Source: Pseudomonadota bacterium
Lineage (GTDB): Bacteria > Pseudomonadota > Alphaproteobacteria > Rhizobiales > Devosiaceae
Reading direction: 5' to 3'
Length of the DNA: 64,000 nt
Assembly: GCA_023428425.1 (NCBI GenBank)
Contig: JAEYYP010000017.1
Location: 9,081 to 73,080, forward strand
Both the position numbers and the translations under genes were made by a program. Within the stretch, counting starts at the first letter, position 1. Each line of letters opens with the position of its first letter. The notes below the pieces were generated by a model. The model searched no databases. It worked only from the letters and a program-made list of their open reading frames with translations, and was not told the origin of the DNA. Shown here one piece after another: positions 16,461-24,958 of this stretch.

Positions 16461-17926
16461 TCGGGGGCGGCCGTCACCTTGGCGATGCTGGGCGGGCGGA
16501 ACTCCGGGGCCTCGTCTTCCGAAAAGACAGGCACGAACTCGGGCTCGACCGATCCCGCCACATGGTCCAGCACCTTGCGACGCAGGATGTCGACGGTCGA
16601 CCTGTGGGCAGGGTCGTCGGCGAGGTTCACCAGCTCCTGTGGGTCAGCGAGGACGTCGGCGAGAAACCAGTCTTCCTCGTCGGCAGCGATGATCGCCCCA
16701 TCCTGCCGGGTATTCATGTCGAAGCGCCACTGGTCGGTGCGGATGCAGCAACGGCGCGGCCAGCCTCCCCCGTTGCGCCACTCGCCGCGATTGGCGGCGG
16801 CCGAGGCCTTGGCGCCGGCAACCCCGGTGCCGACCGTCGCGAAAACGGCCTCGGGCGGCGGATCGGTGAAGACCGAGCGCCCGTCGAAACTCTGGTCAGG
16901 CTCGATACCGGCGAGATCGCACAGGGTGCGGGCGAGATCGAGATTTTCCGTGAGATCGTCGCGACGCGTGCCTGCTGCAACGCGCGGAGGGTAGCTGACG
17001 ATGAAGGGGGTGCGCTGGCTCTGCGGGGCGCAGACGACCTTGCCGAACAGACCGTTCTCGCCCAGCGACGCACCGTGGTCGGAGGTGAACACGATGATGG
17101 TATTGTCTTCGAGCCCCTGTGTCCTCAAGGCGCTGAGGACGAGTCCGACCTGGGTGTCGAGCCAGGTGGTCAATGCGTGGTAGTCGGCCTGGGCTTGTTG
17201 CAGTTGCTCGTGGGTGAAGCCGCGTCCGCCCACCATCTCGGCATAGGCCTGCTCATAGGCGCTGCCATAGCCGCGCGACAGGTTGGCGCCAGGCCAGTCT
17301 GACGGCCGGTAGAGGTCGCGATAGTGCTGCGGCGGCAGGACCGGCGTGTGCGGCTGGAGGTAGGAGACGCGGAGGAGAAAGGGCTGCTCGCGGTCGGCCT
17401 CGGCCAGCCAGCGCAGGGCATTCCAGGTCACCTGTTCCGGTGGGTAACGGCGATCGGAAGGGAAGGTGCCGCCGACCGGCGAGGGAATGCCGGGTGGCAC
17501 GATCGGCTGCAAAGCGGCCGGATCGGTTTCGAGGCCGAAGCCATGCATGCTCGAGCCGGCATTATCCTCTTCCTGCCAGGGCGTGTAGGCGAGCGCGTAG
17601 TGGCTCTTGCCGAGGGTGGCCGTGCGGTAGCCGTGATCGGCGAAATGCTCGGGAAAAGTCTTGAGCCGCACCGGAACGGGGAAGGACTTCCATGCCCCCT
17701 CGTTGAAATAGACCCCGGTGCGTTCGGGCGCCGCGGCGGTCAGGATGCTCATGCGCGAGGGCACGCAGACCGGCGAGTTGCAGAAATTGTTGGTGAAGGT
17801 CACGCCTCGCGCCGCGAGGGCATCGATATTGGGCGTCGCCACCGGCGCCCAGCTTTCGCCGTAGCAACCCAGCGCCGAGGCGCGCAATTCGTCGGACATG
17901 ATCCAGAGGATGTTCGGCCTGCTCAT
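16445..17926 (-). CDS. Type I (formylglycine) sulfatase 2
   Basis: 493-residue sulfatase starting MSRPNILWIMSDELRASALG. The maturation motif is C54-V-P-S-R followed by MSILTA, the classic C-x-P-S-R. Active-site features include FTSDHGASLGENGLFGK. No signal peptide is visible. The ATG overlaps the LacI gene's stop by four bases (ATGA), so regulator and sulfatase are co-transcribed and probably substrate-induced. It differs clearly from sulfatase 1, suggesting different sulfate positions or sugars. Confidence 0.93.
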   Translation of the reverse strand: MSRPNILWIMSDELRASALGCYGESWAPVATPNIDALAARGVTFTNNFCNSPVCVPSRMSILTAAAPERTGVYFNEGAWKSFPVPVRLKTFPEHFADHGYRTATLGKSHYALAYTPWQEEDNAGSSMHGFGLETDPAALQPIVPPGIPSPVGGTFPSDRRYPPEQVTWNALRWLAEADREQPFLLRVSYLQPHTPVLPPQHYRDLYRPSDWPGANLSRGYGSAYEQAYAEMVGGRGFTHEQLQQAQADYHALTTWLDTQVGLVLSALRTQGLEDNTIIVFTSDHGASLGENGLFGKVVCAPQSQRTPFIVSYPPRVAAGTRRDDLTENLDLARTLCDLAGIEPDQSFDGRSVFTDPPPEAVFATVGTGVAGAKASAAANRGEWRNGGGWPRRCCIRTDQWRFDMNTRQDGAIIAADEEDWFLADVLADPQELVNLADDPAHRSTVDILRRKVLDHVAGSVEPEFVPVFSEDEAPEFRPPSIAKVTAAPDQSLS

Positions 17927-18972
17927 GCGCTTTCCCTGCCCAGAATCTCGAAACCGAGGCGAACGGCGCGCTGCTGCGGCATGCGCCCGGCAATGCGCTC
18001 CAACATCATCCGGCCCGCCGCCATACCGGTCTCGCGATTGGGGAAGCGGACGGTGGTGAGCGACGGCTTGATCCACTGCGCCATCGGCGTGTCGCCGAAC
18101 CCCGCGATGGCGACACGACCCGGCACGTCGATGCCGACATTGACGGCGTACTGGATGGCACTGACGGCCACGAGGTGACCGGCAAACAGGGCCGCGTCGA
18201 CATCGGGCGCCTCGCGCAGGATGGCGCCGATAACCTCGCCGCCGGCGGGTGTGCCCGGATCGCTGGTGATCTCGTAGTGGAGCGGCGGCGCGAGCCCATC
18301 GTCGGCGCAAACCGCGCGCAAGCCGTCGAGGCGCGCCATCATGCGGCTGTCGTCGAGGCCGGTATGGCCAATGAAGGCGAAGCGTTTTCGGCCGCGGGCC
18401 CGCAGGTACTGCGCCAGCGAAGCCCCGGCATCGAAGTTGGAGGAGCCGACCGAAACGTCGATCGGGTTCGCCGTGTAGTCGAACATCTCGACTACCGGCG
18501 TGCGCGAGCGGGTCAGCATCTCGACGCACTCGGGCGCATGATCGCGACCGGTGAGGATGATGCCGTCGACGCGGTGGCCAAGGAACGTGCGAACGAGCTC
18601 CATCTCGTTGTGGCGGGAGAAGTGCGAATTGCCGGTCAGGATCTGGTATCCGGCCGGCTCGAGCAGGTCGGCCACACCCTGCATGATGATGCCGTGGATC
18701 GGGTTGGCGAGGGTCGGCACGACGATGCCGACGACCATCGATTTCGAAGAGGCAAGGCTCGAGGCGAGGCGGTTCGGAATGTAGCCGAGCTGCGACGCTA
18801 CCTTCAGCACGTGGTCGAGCGTCTTCTTGCTCACCCGCGTCGGATTGCTGATGCAGCGGGACACGGTGATGGTCGAGACGCCCGCAGCGGCGGCGACTTC
18901 CTGCAGCCGCACCGGCGACAGGGCTGCCGGCGCGCTCTCTTCTCCGGCATGGCTTGACGTCTTCTCGTCCAT
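17923..18972 (-). CDS. LacI-family transcriptional repressor
   Basis: 349 residues from the ATG at 18972; an in-frame TTG four codons upstream is possible. Helix-turn-helix at about residues 21-45 (VRLQEVAAAAGVSTITVSRCISN), hinge helix PNRLASSLAS, then a periplasmic-binding-protein-like sensor domain (VGIVVPTLANPIH onwards). Two matching palindromes, one before this gene and one before the divergent importer operon, are its probable operators. It likely represses sulfatase 2 and the importer until a sugar effector binds. Confidence 0.93.
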   Translation of the reverse strand: MDEKTSSHAGEESAPAALSPVRLQEVAAAAGVSTITVSRCISNPTRVSKKTLDHVLKVASQLGYIPNRLASSLASSKSMVVGIVVPTLANPIHGIIMQGVADLLEPAGYQILTGNSHFSRHNEMELVRTFLGHRVDGIILTGRDHAPECVEMLTRSRTPVVEMFDYTANPIDVSVGSSNFDAGASLAQYLRARGRKRFAFIGHTGLDDSRMMARLDGLRAVCADDGLAPPLHYEITSDPGTPAGGEVIGAILREAPDVDAALFAGHLVAVSAIQYAVNVGIDVPGRVAIAGFGDTPMAQWIKPSLTTVRFPNRETGMAAGRMMLERIAGRMPQQRAVRLGFEILGRESA

Positions 18973-18991
18973 GATGATACCCAACCGACAG

Positions 18992-19009
18992 ATGGACAGC
19001 GCTATCCAT
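18992..19009. promoter_or_regulatory. Putative LacI operator 1
   Basis: ATGGACAGCGCTATCCAT, a palindrome with one mismatched pair and the central CG typical of LacI-family sites. It starts 20 bp before the repressor ATG and probably serves autoregulation. It differs from operator 2 at one base. Confidence 0.8.
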
Positions 19010-19114
19010 GCTGTACCATGTGGTTTCCTAGTTCAACGAACGCCTCGCCGCAACTGGCTTATCTGGTCGTCAACAGGACGATGGTTCGGTCAGGCCGGCT
19101 CAGTGCGAAGCCTC

Positions 19115-19132
19115 ATGGACAGCGCTGTCCAT
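19115..19132. promoter_or_regulatory. Putative LacI operator 2
   Basis: ATGGACAGCGCTGTCCAT, a perfect 18-bp palindrome 106 bp downstream of operator 1 (start to start) and about 92 bp before the importer binding-protein gene. The 106-bp spacing is close to ten helical turns, so repression by looping is possible. Confidence 0.82.
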
Positions 19133-19224
19133 ATCGACTCTGGAGGAGTCGGGGTGCGGTCGAAGACCGACGCCCGGAAAGAGTTCAAACGCGTCCCGGA
19201 CGGGCGCATGAAGGGGAGGACCTG

Positions 19225-20985
19225 ATGATACGTTACACGACCACGCTGGTGGCAGCGTCGGCGCTTGCCGCCTTGCTTGGGACCACCAGCCTTGCCATGG
19301 CCCAGTCGGCACCCGAGGTGCCGCGCAACCGCACGCTGATCAGCCAGGGCTGGGACTTCTACAACCAGGTCCCGTCGGTGGACAATTTCAACCCCTATGC
19401 CGGGGTGCTGCTCCACCAGCGCAACAGCCTGCACTACACCGTCAACGAAGTGCTGTTCTACACCAACCACAACACCAACGAGACGACGGGCTGGCAGGCC
19501 GACAGCTACAGCTACAACGATGATTTCACCGAGGTGACGCTCAAGCTGCGCGACGGCGTGAAGTGGTCGGACGGCGAGGCCTTCACCGCCGAGGACGTCG
19601 CCTTCACCTTCGACATGCTGAAGGGCGCGGCCCCCGACCTGCTCTTTTCGAGCCAGATCGCCGAATGGGTGGCGTCCGCCACCGTCGTCGATCCGCTGAC
19701 CGTGCTGATCAAGCTCAACAAGCCCGGCCCGCGCTGGGTGAAGGACTTCCTCGCCACCGGCCAGTCGACGCGCTTCGTCACCGTGCCCAAGCATATCTGG
19801 GACGGCCAGGACCCCAAGACCTTCGCCAATTTCGACCTCGCCAAGGGTTGGCCGGTCGGCACCGGCCCCTACAAGCTGGTGAAGTCGGACGCGAGTTCGC
19901 TGTTCTACGATCGCCGCGACAGCTGGTGGGCAGTCGATGCCGGCCTGGTCGACGCGATACCGCAGGTCGAGCGCGTGGTCTATGTTCCGGCGACCGCCGA
20001 AGCCATGCCGCAGTTGTTCGCCACCAACCAGATCGACATGGGCCGTTCCATCCAGGCCGGCCAGTTCGAGGCCATCAAGGCGCAGAACCCGGCGCTGGTG
20101 GCATGGAACGAGCAGGGACCGGTGTGGGGCGGCCCCGATGGCTGCACCTACGCCATACGCTTCAACACCCAGGTCGCGCCCTTCGACAATGCCGGCCTGC
20201 GTCACGCGATCAACGCCGCGATGGACCGCGACCAGATCGTCAACCTCGCCTACGAAGGCTCGATGCTGAAGGCGACACTGCCGTTCTCGTCCTATCCGGG
20301 CATGACGAACTATGTCGACCAGCTGCAGGACGTGGCCGGCGTCGCCGATATCGGCGAACACAGCCCCGAACTGGTCGAGAAGTACATGACCGAGGCGGGT
20401 TTCGTGAAGGGCGGCGACGGCAAGTGGGCCAACGCCGACGGCTCGCCGCTCCAGGTCGAGCTTTCGGCAGCGCAAGGCGATCCGTCGGGGCCGGTTCTGT
20501 CGCAGCAGTTGCAGGCGGCGGGCTTCGACGCGCTGCTCAACGTCCAGCAGGGCACGGCGCTCAACGAGGCGATGGCCGCCGGCAACTACCAGATGAACAT
20601 GGGTCCGCATTGCGGCAGCCTCTATGATCCCTGGCAGACGCTCGAGCACTTTCACTCGAAGTATGCGGCTCCGGCCGGCGAGGTGTCCAAGAATCTCCGC
20701 GCCGTGACCCGCTACGACAACCCCGAGCTCGACGCCGTACTCGACCAACTCGAGCAGATGCAGCCCTCGCCCGACGACGCGACCTATATCGGCCTCGTGA
20801 AGCAGGCGACCGAAATCTTCGCCCGCGACCTGCCGGAAATCCCGCTCGTCGAGGAGACCCAGACGCTGGTCTACAACACCACCTACTGGAAGGGCTGGCC
20901 CTCGGCCACCAACCCCTACATGGCCTCGTTCATCCCGTGGGAAGGCTTCGCCCGCGTGGTGCAGAGCCTGCAGCCGACCCAATAA
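19225..20985 (+). CDS. ABC importer substrate-binding protein (SBP_bac_5, Dpp/Opp type)
   Basis: 586 residues from the ATG at 19225, with a strong ribosome site (GGGGAGGA, 19213-19220). The signal peptide MIRYTTTLVAASALAALLGTT ends near AMA-QSA. Family features are readable: LRDGVKWSDGEAFTAEDVAFTF and WPVGTGPYKLVKSDASSLFYDR. Named for peptide binding, the family also takes up oligosaccharides; the neighbouring sulfatases and sugar-acid dehydratase suggest a carbohydrate ligand here. First gene of the plus-strand operon that runs to 25926. Confidence 0.93.
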   Translation: MIRYTTTLVAASALAALLGTTSLAMAQSAPEVPRNRTLISQGWDFYNQVPSVDNFNPYAGVLLHQRNSLHYTVNEVLFYTNHNTNETTGWQADSYSYNDDFTEVTLKLRDGVKWSDGEAFTAEDVAFTFDMLKGAAPDLLFSSQIAEWVASATVVDPLTVLIKLNKPGPRWVKDFLATGQSTRFVTVPKHIWDGQDPKTFANFDLAKGWPVGTGPYKLVKSDASSLFYDRRDSWWAVDAGLVDAIPQVERVVYVPATAEAMPQLFATNQIDMGRSIQAGQFEAIKAQNPALVAWNEQGPVWGGPDGCTYAIRFNTQVAPFDNAGLRHAINAAMDRDQIVNLAYEGSMLKATLPFSSYPGMTNYVDQLQDVAGVADIGEHSPELVEKYMTEAGFVKGGDGKWANADGSPLQVELSAAQGDPSGPVLSQQLQAAGFDALLNVQQGTALNEAMAAGNYQMNMGPHCGSLYDPWQTLEHFHSKYAAPAGEVSKNLRAVTRYDNPELDAVLDQLEQMQPSPDDATYIGLVKQATEIFARDLPEIPLVEETQTLVYNTTYWKGWPSATNPYMASFIPWEGFARVVQSLQPTQ

Positions 20986-20992
20986 CCAAAGC

Positions 20993-21017
20993 GCCGGAGG
21001 CGGCTATCGCCTCCGGC
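20993..21017 (+). other. Stem-loop after the binding-protein gene
   Basis: Perfect 10-bp inverted repeat, GCCGGAGGCG and CGCCTCCGGC, around a 5-nt GCTAT loop, starting 8 bp after the binding-protein stop. No U-run follows. Its place matches the dctP-dctQ hairpin, so it probably stabilises the upstream mRNA segment or partly terminates transcription. Confidence 0.75.
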
Positions 21018-21046
21018 CCACTCCCCGACAGGTCAGCCAGGCAGAA

Positions 21047-22234
21047 ATGGTCAAGATCAAGGACATCCGCGCCTTCGCCATCCGCAGCGAGATGGTCGGC
21101 GCGCTCTACAAGGAAGGCACGCAGCCCAAGGTCGAGCCGCGCCGCGCGCCCTGGACCAAGGATGCCGAGGTAGCAGGCCCCATGTCGGGCTACGAGCGCT
21201 TCAAGCGCCACCGTTCGAGCTGGCGCTTCGACGGCGCGGTCGGCGTGCTGGTGACGGCCGATGACGGCACGACCGGTTTTGGCGTCACCCGCAACGGCCA
21301 GCCGGTAATCAGCCTCATCAACGACCACTTCGCACCACTTCTCGTCGGCGAGAACGCCATGGCGACCGATCGGGTCTGGGACATGATGATGCGCATGTCG
21401 ATGCCCTATGGGTCGACCGGCCTCACGTCATACGCCATCAGCGCGGTAGACCTCGCGATGTGGGACCTGAAGGGCAAGATCCTCAGGACCCCGGTCTATG
21501 AACTGGCGGGCGGCCCGGCCCGCGAAAGTCAGTTCTGCTACGCCACCGGCAACGACACCGACTGGCACATGGAGCTCGGCTTCAAGGCCACCAAGCTCGC
21601 CTGCCCCTACGGCACGTTCGACGGGCTCGATGCCGTGCACAAGAATGCCGAGTTCGTAGGCCGGACCCGCGAGTTCATCGGCGACGATATCGAGCTGATG
21701 CTTGACTGCTGGCTCGCCTTCGACGTCGAGTTCGCCGTGCGACAGGCCGAGGCCCTGCGGCCCTACAAGCTCAAGTGGATCGAGGACTGCCTCAATCCGG
21801 AAAACTTCGACGCTCACGAGATGCTGCGCCAGCGCCTGCCGTGGCAGACTCTGGCGACCGGCGAGCACTGGTACACGCCACAGCCCTTCGCCCACGCCGC
21901 CAAGCGGCAGGTTGCCGATATCCTCCAGCCCGATATCTGCTGGGTGGGCGGCTTCACCGCCTGCCAGCGCATCGTCCATATCGCCGAGGGTGCCGGGCTC
22001 GAGGTGATGTTGCATGCCGGCATGAATACGCCCTATGGCCAGCATTTCAGCTTCAGCCAGTCGAATGTGCGCTGGGGCGAGTATTTCGTCGGCAGCGGCG
22101 CCGGCGTGCCGCTGTCGCAGAGCCAGGTATTTCCCGGCATCGCCGTGCCGGTCGACGGCAAGCTGGTGCCGAACGGCGACCCCGGTTTCGGCCTCGGCCT
22201 GACCGACGCCGTGCTCGACGACCTCCACGCCTGA
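21047..22234 (+). CDS. Enolase-superfamily dehydratase, L-rhamnonate dehydratase-like
   Basis: 395-residue member of the mandelate racemase/muconate lactonising group. Metal ligands are visible in ELMLDCWLAFD (Asp), KWIEDCLNPENF (Glu) and ATGEHWYT (Glu); catalytic Asp and His candidates are in LQPDICWVGG and LHAGMNTPYGQHF. The stretches KATKLACPYGTFDGL and ELMLDCW closely resemble rhamnonate dehydratases (RhmD), which dehydrate L-rhamnonate and some related acid sugars. Its place between the importer genes suggests it acts on an acid sugar released from the imported substrate. The exact substrate is uncertain. Confidence 0.82.
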   Translation: MVKIKDIRAFAIRSEMVGALYKEGTQPKVEPRRAPWTKDAEVAGPMSGYERFKRHRSSWRFDGAVGVLVTADDGTTGFGVTRNGQPVISLINDHFAPLLVGENAMATDRVWDMMMRMSMPYGSTGLTSYAISAVDLAMWDLKGKILRTPVYELAGGPARESQFCYATGNDTDWHMELGFKATKLACPYGTFDGLDAVHKNAEFVGRTREFIGDDIELMLDCWLAFDVEFAVRQAEALRPYKLKWIEDCLNPENFDAHEMLRQRLPWQTLATGEHWYTPQPFAHAAKRQVADILQPDICWVGGFTACQRIVHIAEGAGLEVMLHAGMNTPYGQHFSFSQSNVRWGEYFVGSGAGVPLSQSQVFPGIAVPVDGKLVPNGDPGFGLGLTDAVLDDLHA

Positions 22235-22247
22235 GGGGTTTGCCGCA

Positions 22248-23249
22248 ATGTACCTTGGCTATGTCGGCCGACGCTTCGCCATCATGCTGCTGGTGGTCTT
22301 CCTGGCCGTCTCGATCAACTTCGCCTTGCCCCGGCTGATGCCGGGCGACCCGATCCAGGCACAGCTCAGCCAGTTGATGGCCTCGGGCGGTGGCTCGGGC
22401 GACATCACGGCGATGGTCGAGGCATACCAGAAGCGCTTCGGGCTCGATCAGCCGATCTGGAACCAGTACCTCGCCTATTGGCAGTCCCTGTTCCGCCTCG
22501 ATCTCGGCTACTCGCTGGCCAACTATCCGGAGCGCGTCGACTCCGCCATCGCCAACAGCCTGCCGTGGACCCTGGGGCTACTCGGCATTGCCACGGCGGT
22601 GAGCTTCTCCGTCGGCACGCTGCTGGGCGGGTTGATGGGCTGGCCGCGCACGCCGCGCTGGGTGAAGAGCTTCGGGTCGGGCGTCGTGCTGTTGAGTTCG
22701 GTGCCGTACTTCCTCATCGGCATGATCCTGCTCTACGTCTTCGCCATCGTCTTCCGCTGGTTTCCGGCGGGTGGCGGCATGCCCTTCGGCCTGAATGGCG
22801 GCTTCAACTTCGAAACCCTTGCCGGCATCCTCTGGCACGGCACCTTGCCGGCGCTGTCGATCATCATCGCGGAAATCGGCGCCTGGGCCATCGGCATGCG
22901 CGGCATGCTCGTCTCGGTGCTGGGCGAGGACTACATCACCCTCGCCGAAGCCAAGGGCAACAAGCCGCGCCGCATCCTCGGCCGCTATGGCATGCGCAAC
23001 GCACTGCTGCCGCAACTGACCAAGCTGGCGCTGACGCTCGGGCACATCGTCTCGGGCGCCATCCTCGTCGAGGTGATCTTCTCCTATCCCGGCGTCGGCT
23101 TCCGGCTCTACCAGGCCATCCAGTCGAAAGACTAATTCGTCATTCAGGGCATCGTGCTGCTGCTCTCGGTGTCGATCGCGATCGCCATGTTCATTCTCGA
23201 CCTCATCTATCCGCTGATCGACCCGCGGATCACGGCGAAGGACCGCTGA
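22248..23249 (+). pseudogene. ABC importer permease 1 (DppB type) interrupted by an in-frame TAA
   Basis: Inner-membrane permease of the Dpp/Opp importer. The open frame from 22248 gives 295 residues and stops at TAA (23133-23135) after AIQSKD. The same frame continues without interruption for 38 codons (FVIQGIVLLL, then a hydrophobic segment and LIYPLIDPRITAKDR) to a TGA at 23247-23249, exactly the expected DppB C terminus including its last helix. A Tyr codon (TAC or TAT) normally stands there, so one substitution explains the stop. The full frame would code 333 residues. Truncation would remove the last membrane helix. It could be a true mutation, a sequencing error or a readthrough site; the rest of the operon is intact. 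Confidence 0.8.
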
Positions 23250-23252
23250 CCC

Positions 23253-24107
23253 ATGCGCCAGCTTGTGAACACCGCCCTCTACGAACTCAGCCGCAACCGC
23301 ACGCTGCTCGCCGGCGTGGTGCTGCTCGGCCTGATCGTCCTCGTCGCCATTGTCGGCCCGTTCGTGGTCGATCCGGCGCAGGCCAGGCTCGGTGCGACCA
23401 TCCCGCGCTCCCCGCCGAGCGCCGAGCACTGGTTCGGCACCGACGGACAGGGGCGAGACATGCTCACCGTGCTCATCCTCGCGATGCCGCAGACGCTGAA
23501 GGTTGGGCTGCTCGCCGGCTTGATCAGCCTTTCGGTCGGCGTCGCCCTCGGGCTGATCGCCGGCTTCGTCGGCGGTATCGTTGATACCGTCATCCGCCTC
23601 GCCTCGGACGTGATGATGACCATACCGGGCATCGCCATCCTCGTGCTGGTTGCGTCCAACGTGCGCGAAATGACGGTGGAACTGATGGCGGTGATCGTCG
23701 CCAGCCTGTCCTGGATGGTCGCGACCCGCACCATCCGCGCCCAGACCCTGTCGCTGCGCGAGCGCGGCTACGTCGCCATCGCCCGGCTGAACGGCTCGTC
23801 GGGGCTCAAGCTGATCTTCGTCGAAGTGCTGCCCAACCTTCTGCCCTTCATCGCAGCGAGCTTCGTCATCACCGTGTCGAACGCCATGCTTGCGACGGTC
23901 GGGCTCGAAGCGCTGGGGCTCGGCCCGCAGAACGAGCTGACACTCGGCATGGTGATCTACTGGGCGCAGTTCTTCGGCGCCATCATCCGCGGCATGTGGT
24001 GGTGGTGGGGACCGCCGATCATCGCCATTTCGCTGATCTTCATCGGGCTGATGCTGACCTCGGCCGGCCTCGACAGTTTCGCCAACAAGCGCCTGGGGTC
24101 GACCTGA
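23253..24107 (+). CDS. ABC importer permease 2 (DppC type)
   Basis: 284-residue inner-membrane permease with about six hydrophobic helices and the cytoplasmic coupling motif around RERGYVAIARLNGSSGLKLIF (the EAA loop). The periplasmic stretch AEHWFGTDGQGRDMLTVLI is typical of DppC/OppC. It starts 3 bp after the expected end of permease 1, and its stop overlaps the next ATG (TGATG). Confidence 0.94.
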   Translation: MRQLVNTALYELSRNRTLLAGVVLLGLIVLVAIVGPFVVDPAQARLGATIPRSPPSAEHWFGTDGQGRDMLTVLILAMPQTLKVGLLAGLISLSVGVALGLIAGFVGGIVDTVIRLASDVMMTIPGIAILVLVASNVREMTVELMAVIVASLSWMVATRTIRAQTLSLRERGYVAIARLNGSSGLKLIFVEVLPNLLPFIAASFVITVSNAMLATVGLEALGLGPQNELTLGMVIYWAQFFGAIIRGMWWWWGPPIIAISLIFIGLMLTSAGLDSFANKRLGST

Positions 24108-24958
24108 TGGCCACACCCGTCCTCGAGATCGAAAACCTGGTTGTCGAATACCGTACCACCAACGGGCCGTTCCGCGCCGTCAACGACGTGTCCTTTTCGC
24201 TCGAACCGGGCGAACGGTTCGGCCTCGTGGGCGAGTCCGGCTCGGGCAAGTCGACGACCATCCTCGCTTTGATGCGCATGCTGCGCGGCGGGCTCGTCTC
24301 CAGCGGCTCGATCCGTCTCAACGGTCGCGACCTGTCGGGCGTATCCGATCGCGACTACCGCGCGCTGCGTTTCGCCGAGATGTCGCTCGTGCCGCAGGGC
24401 GCGATGAGTTCGCTGAACCCGGTGCTGCGTATCGCCGAACAGATCGGCGACATCTTCGACGACCACGGCATCCGCCACACCGCGTCGGAGCGGAGCCGGG
24501 TCATCGGCGAGTTGCTGGAACGCGTCGGCCTTCCGCCGGCGGTGCAGCGGCGCTTTCCGCACGAGCTGTCGGGCGGCATGAAGCAGCGCGTGTGCATTGC
24601 CATGTCGATCGCGCTCAGGCCCAGCGTCATTCTCGCCGACGAGCCGACCAGCGCGCTCGACGTGATGGTGCAGAAGCAGGTGCTCCGTACGCTGGGCAAG
24701 GTGCAGCGCGACATCGGCGCCGCCGTCATCCTCATCGGGCACGACATGGCGCTGATGGCCCATTTCGTCACCCGCATCGGCGTCATGTATCGCGGCCAGC
24801 TGGTCGAGACCGGCCCGGTGCGCGAGGTTTTTGCCAATCCGCAGCATGCCTATACGCGGATGCTGATCGAATCCCTGCCGTCCTTCGATCGCCTCGGCGC
24901 CTTCCGCGGCGCCGGTGCTCGCGCCGAAGGCTTCCTCTCATCGGGGAGCACGCCATGA
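24107..24958 (+). CDS. ABC importer ATP-binding protein 1 (DppD type)
   Basis: 283 residues from the ATG at 24107. Walker A GESGSGKST, signature LSGGMKQRV, Walker B VILADEPTSALD and switch histidine in LIGHDM are all intact. The tail after HAYTRMLIESLPSF lacks the long C-terminal cysteine region of some DppD proteins. Translation is coupled on both sides by TGATG and ATGA overlaps. It energises the importer with the next ATPase. Confidence 0.94.
   Translation: MATPVLEIENLVVEYRTTNGPFRAVNDVSFSLEPGERFGLVGESGSGKSTTILALMRMLRGGLVSSGSIRLNGRDLSGVSDRDYRALRFAEMSLVPQGAMSSLNPVLRIAEQIGDIFDDHGIRHTASERSRVIGELLERVGLPPAVQRRFPHELSGGMKQRVCIAMSIALRPSVILADEPTSALDVMVQKQVLRTLGKVQRDIGAAVILIGHDMALMAHFVTRIGVMYRGQLVETGPVREVFANPQHAYTRMLIESLPSFDRLGAFRGAGARAEGFLSSGSTP

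Noticed and set aside
19090..20982. Long open frame (630 codons) on the minus strand
   Set aside because: Antisense to the signal-peptide-bearing binding-protein gene; no motif, no ribosome site, composition of a shadow frame.
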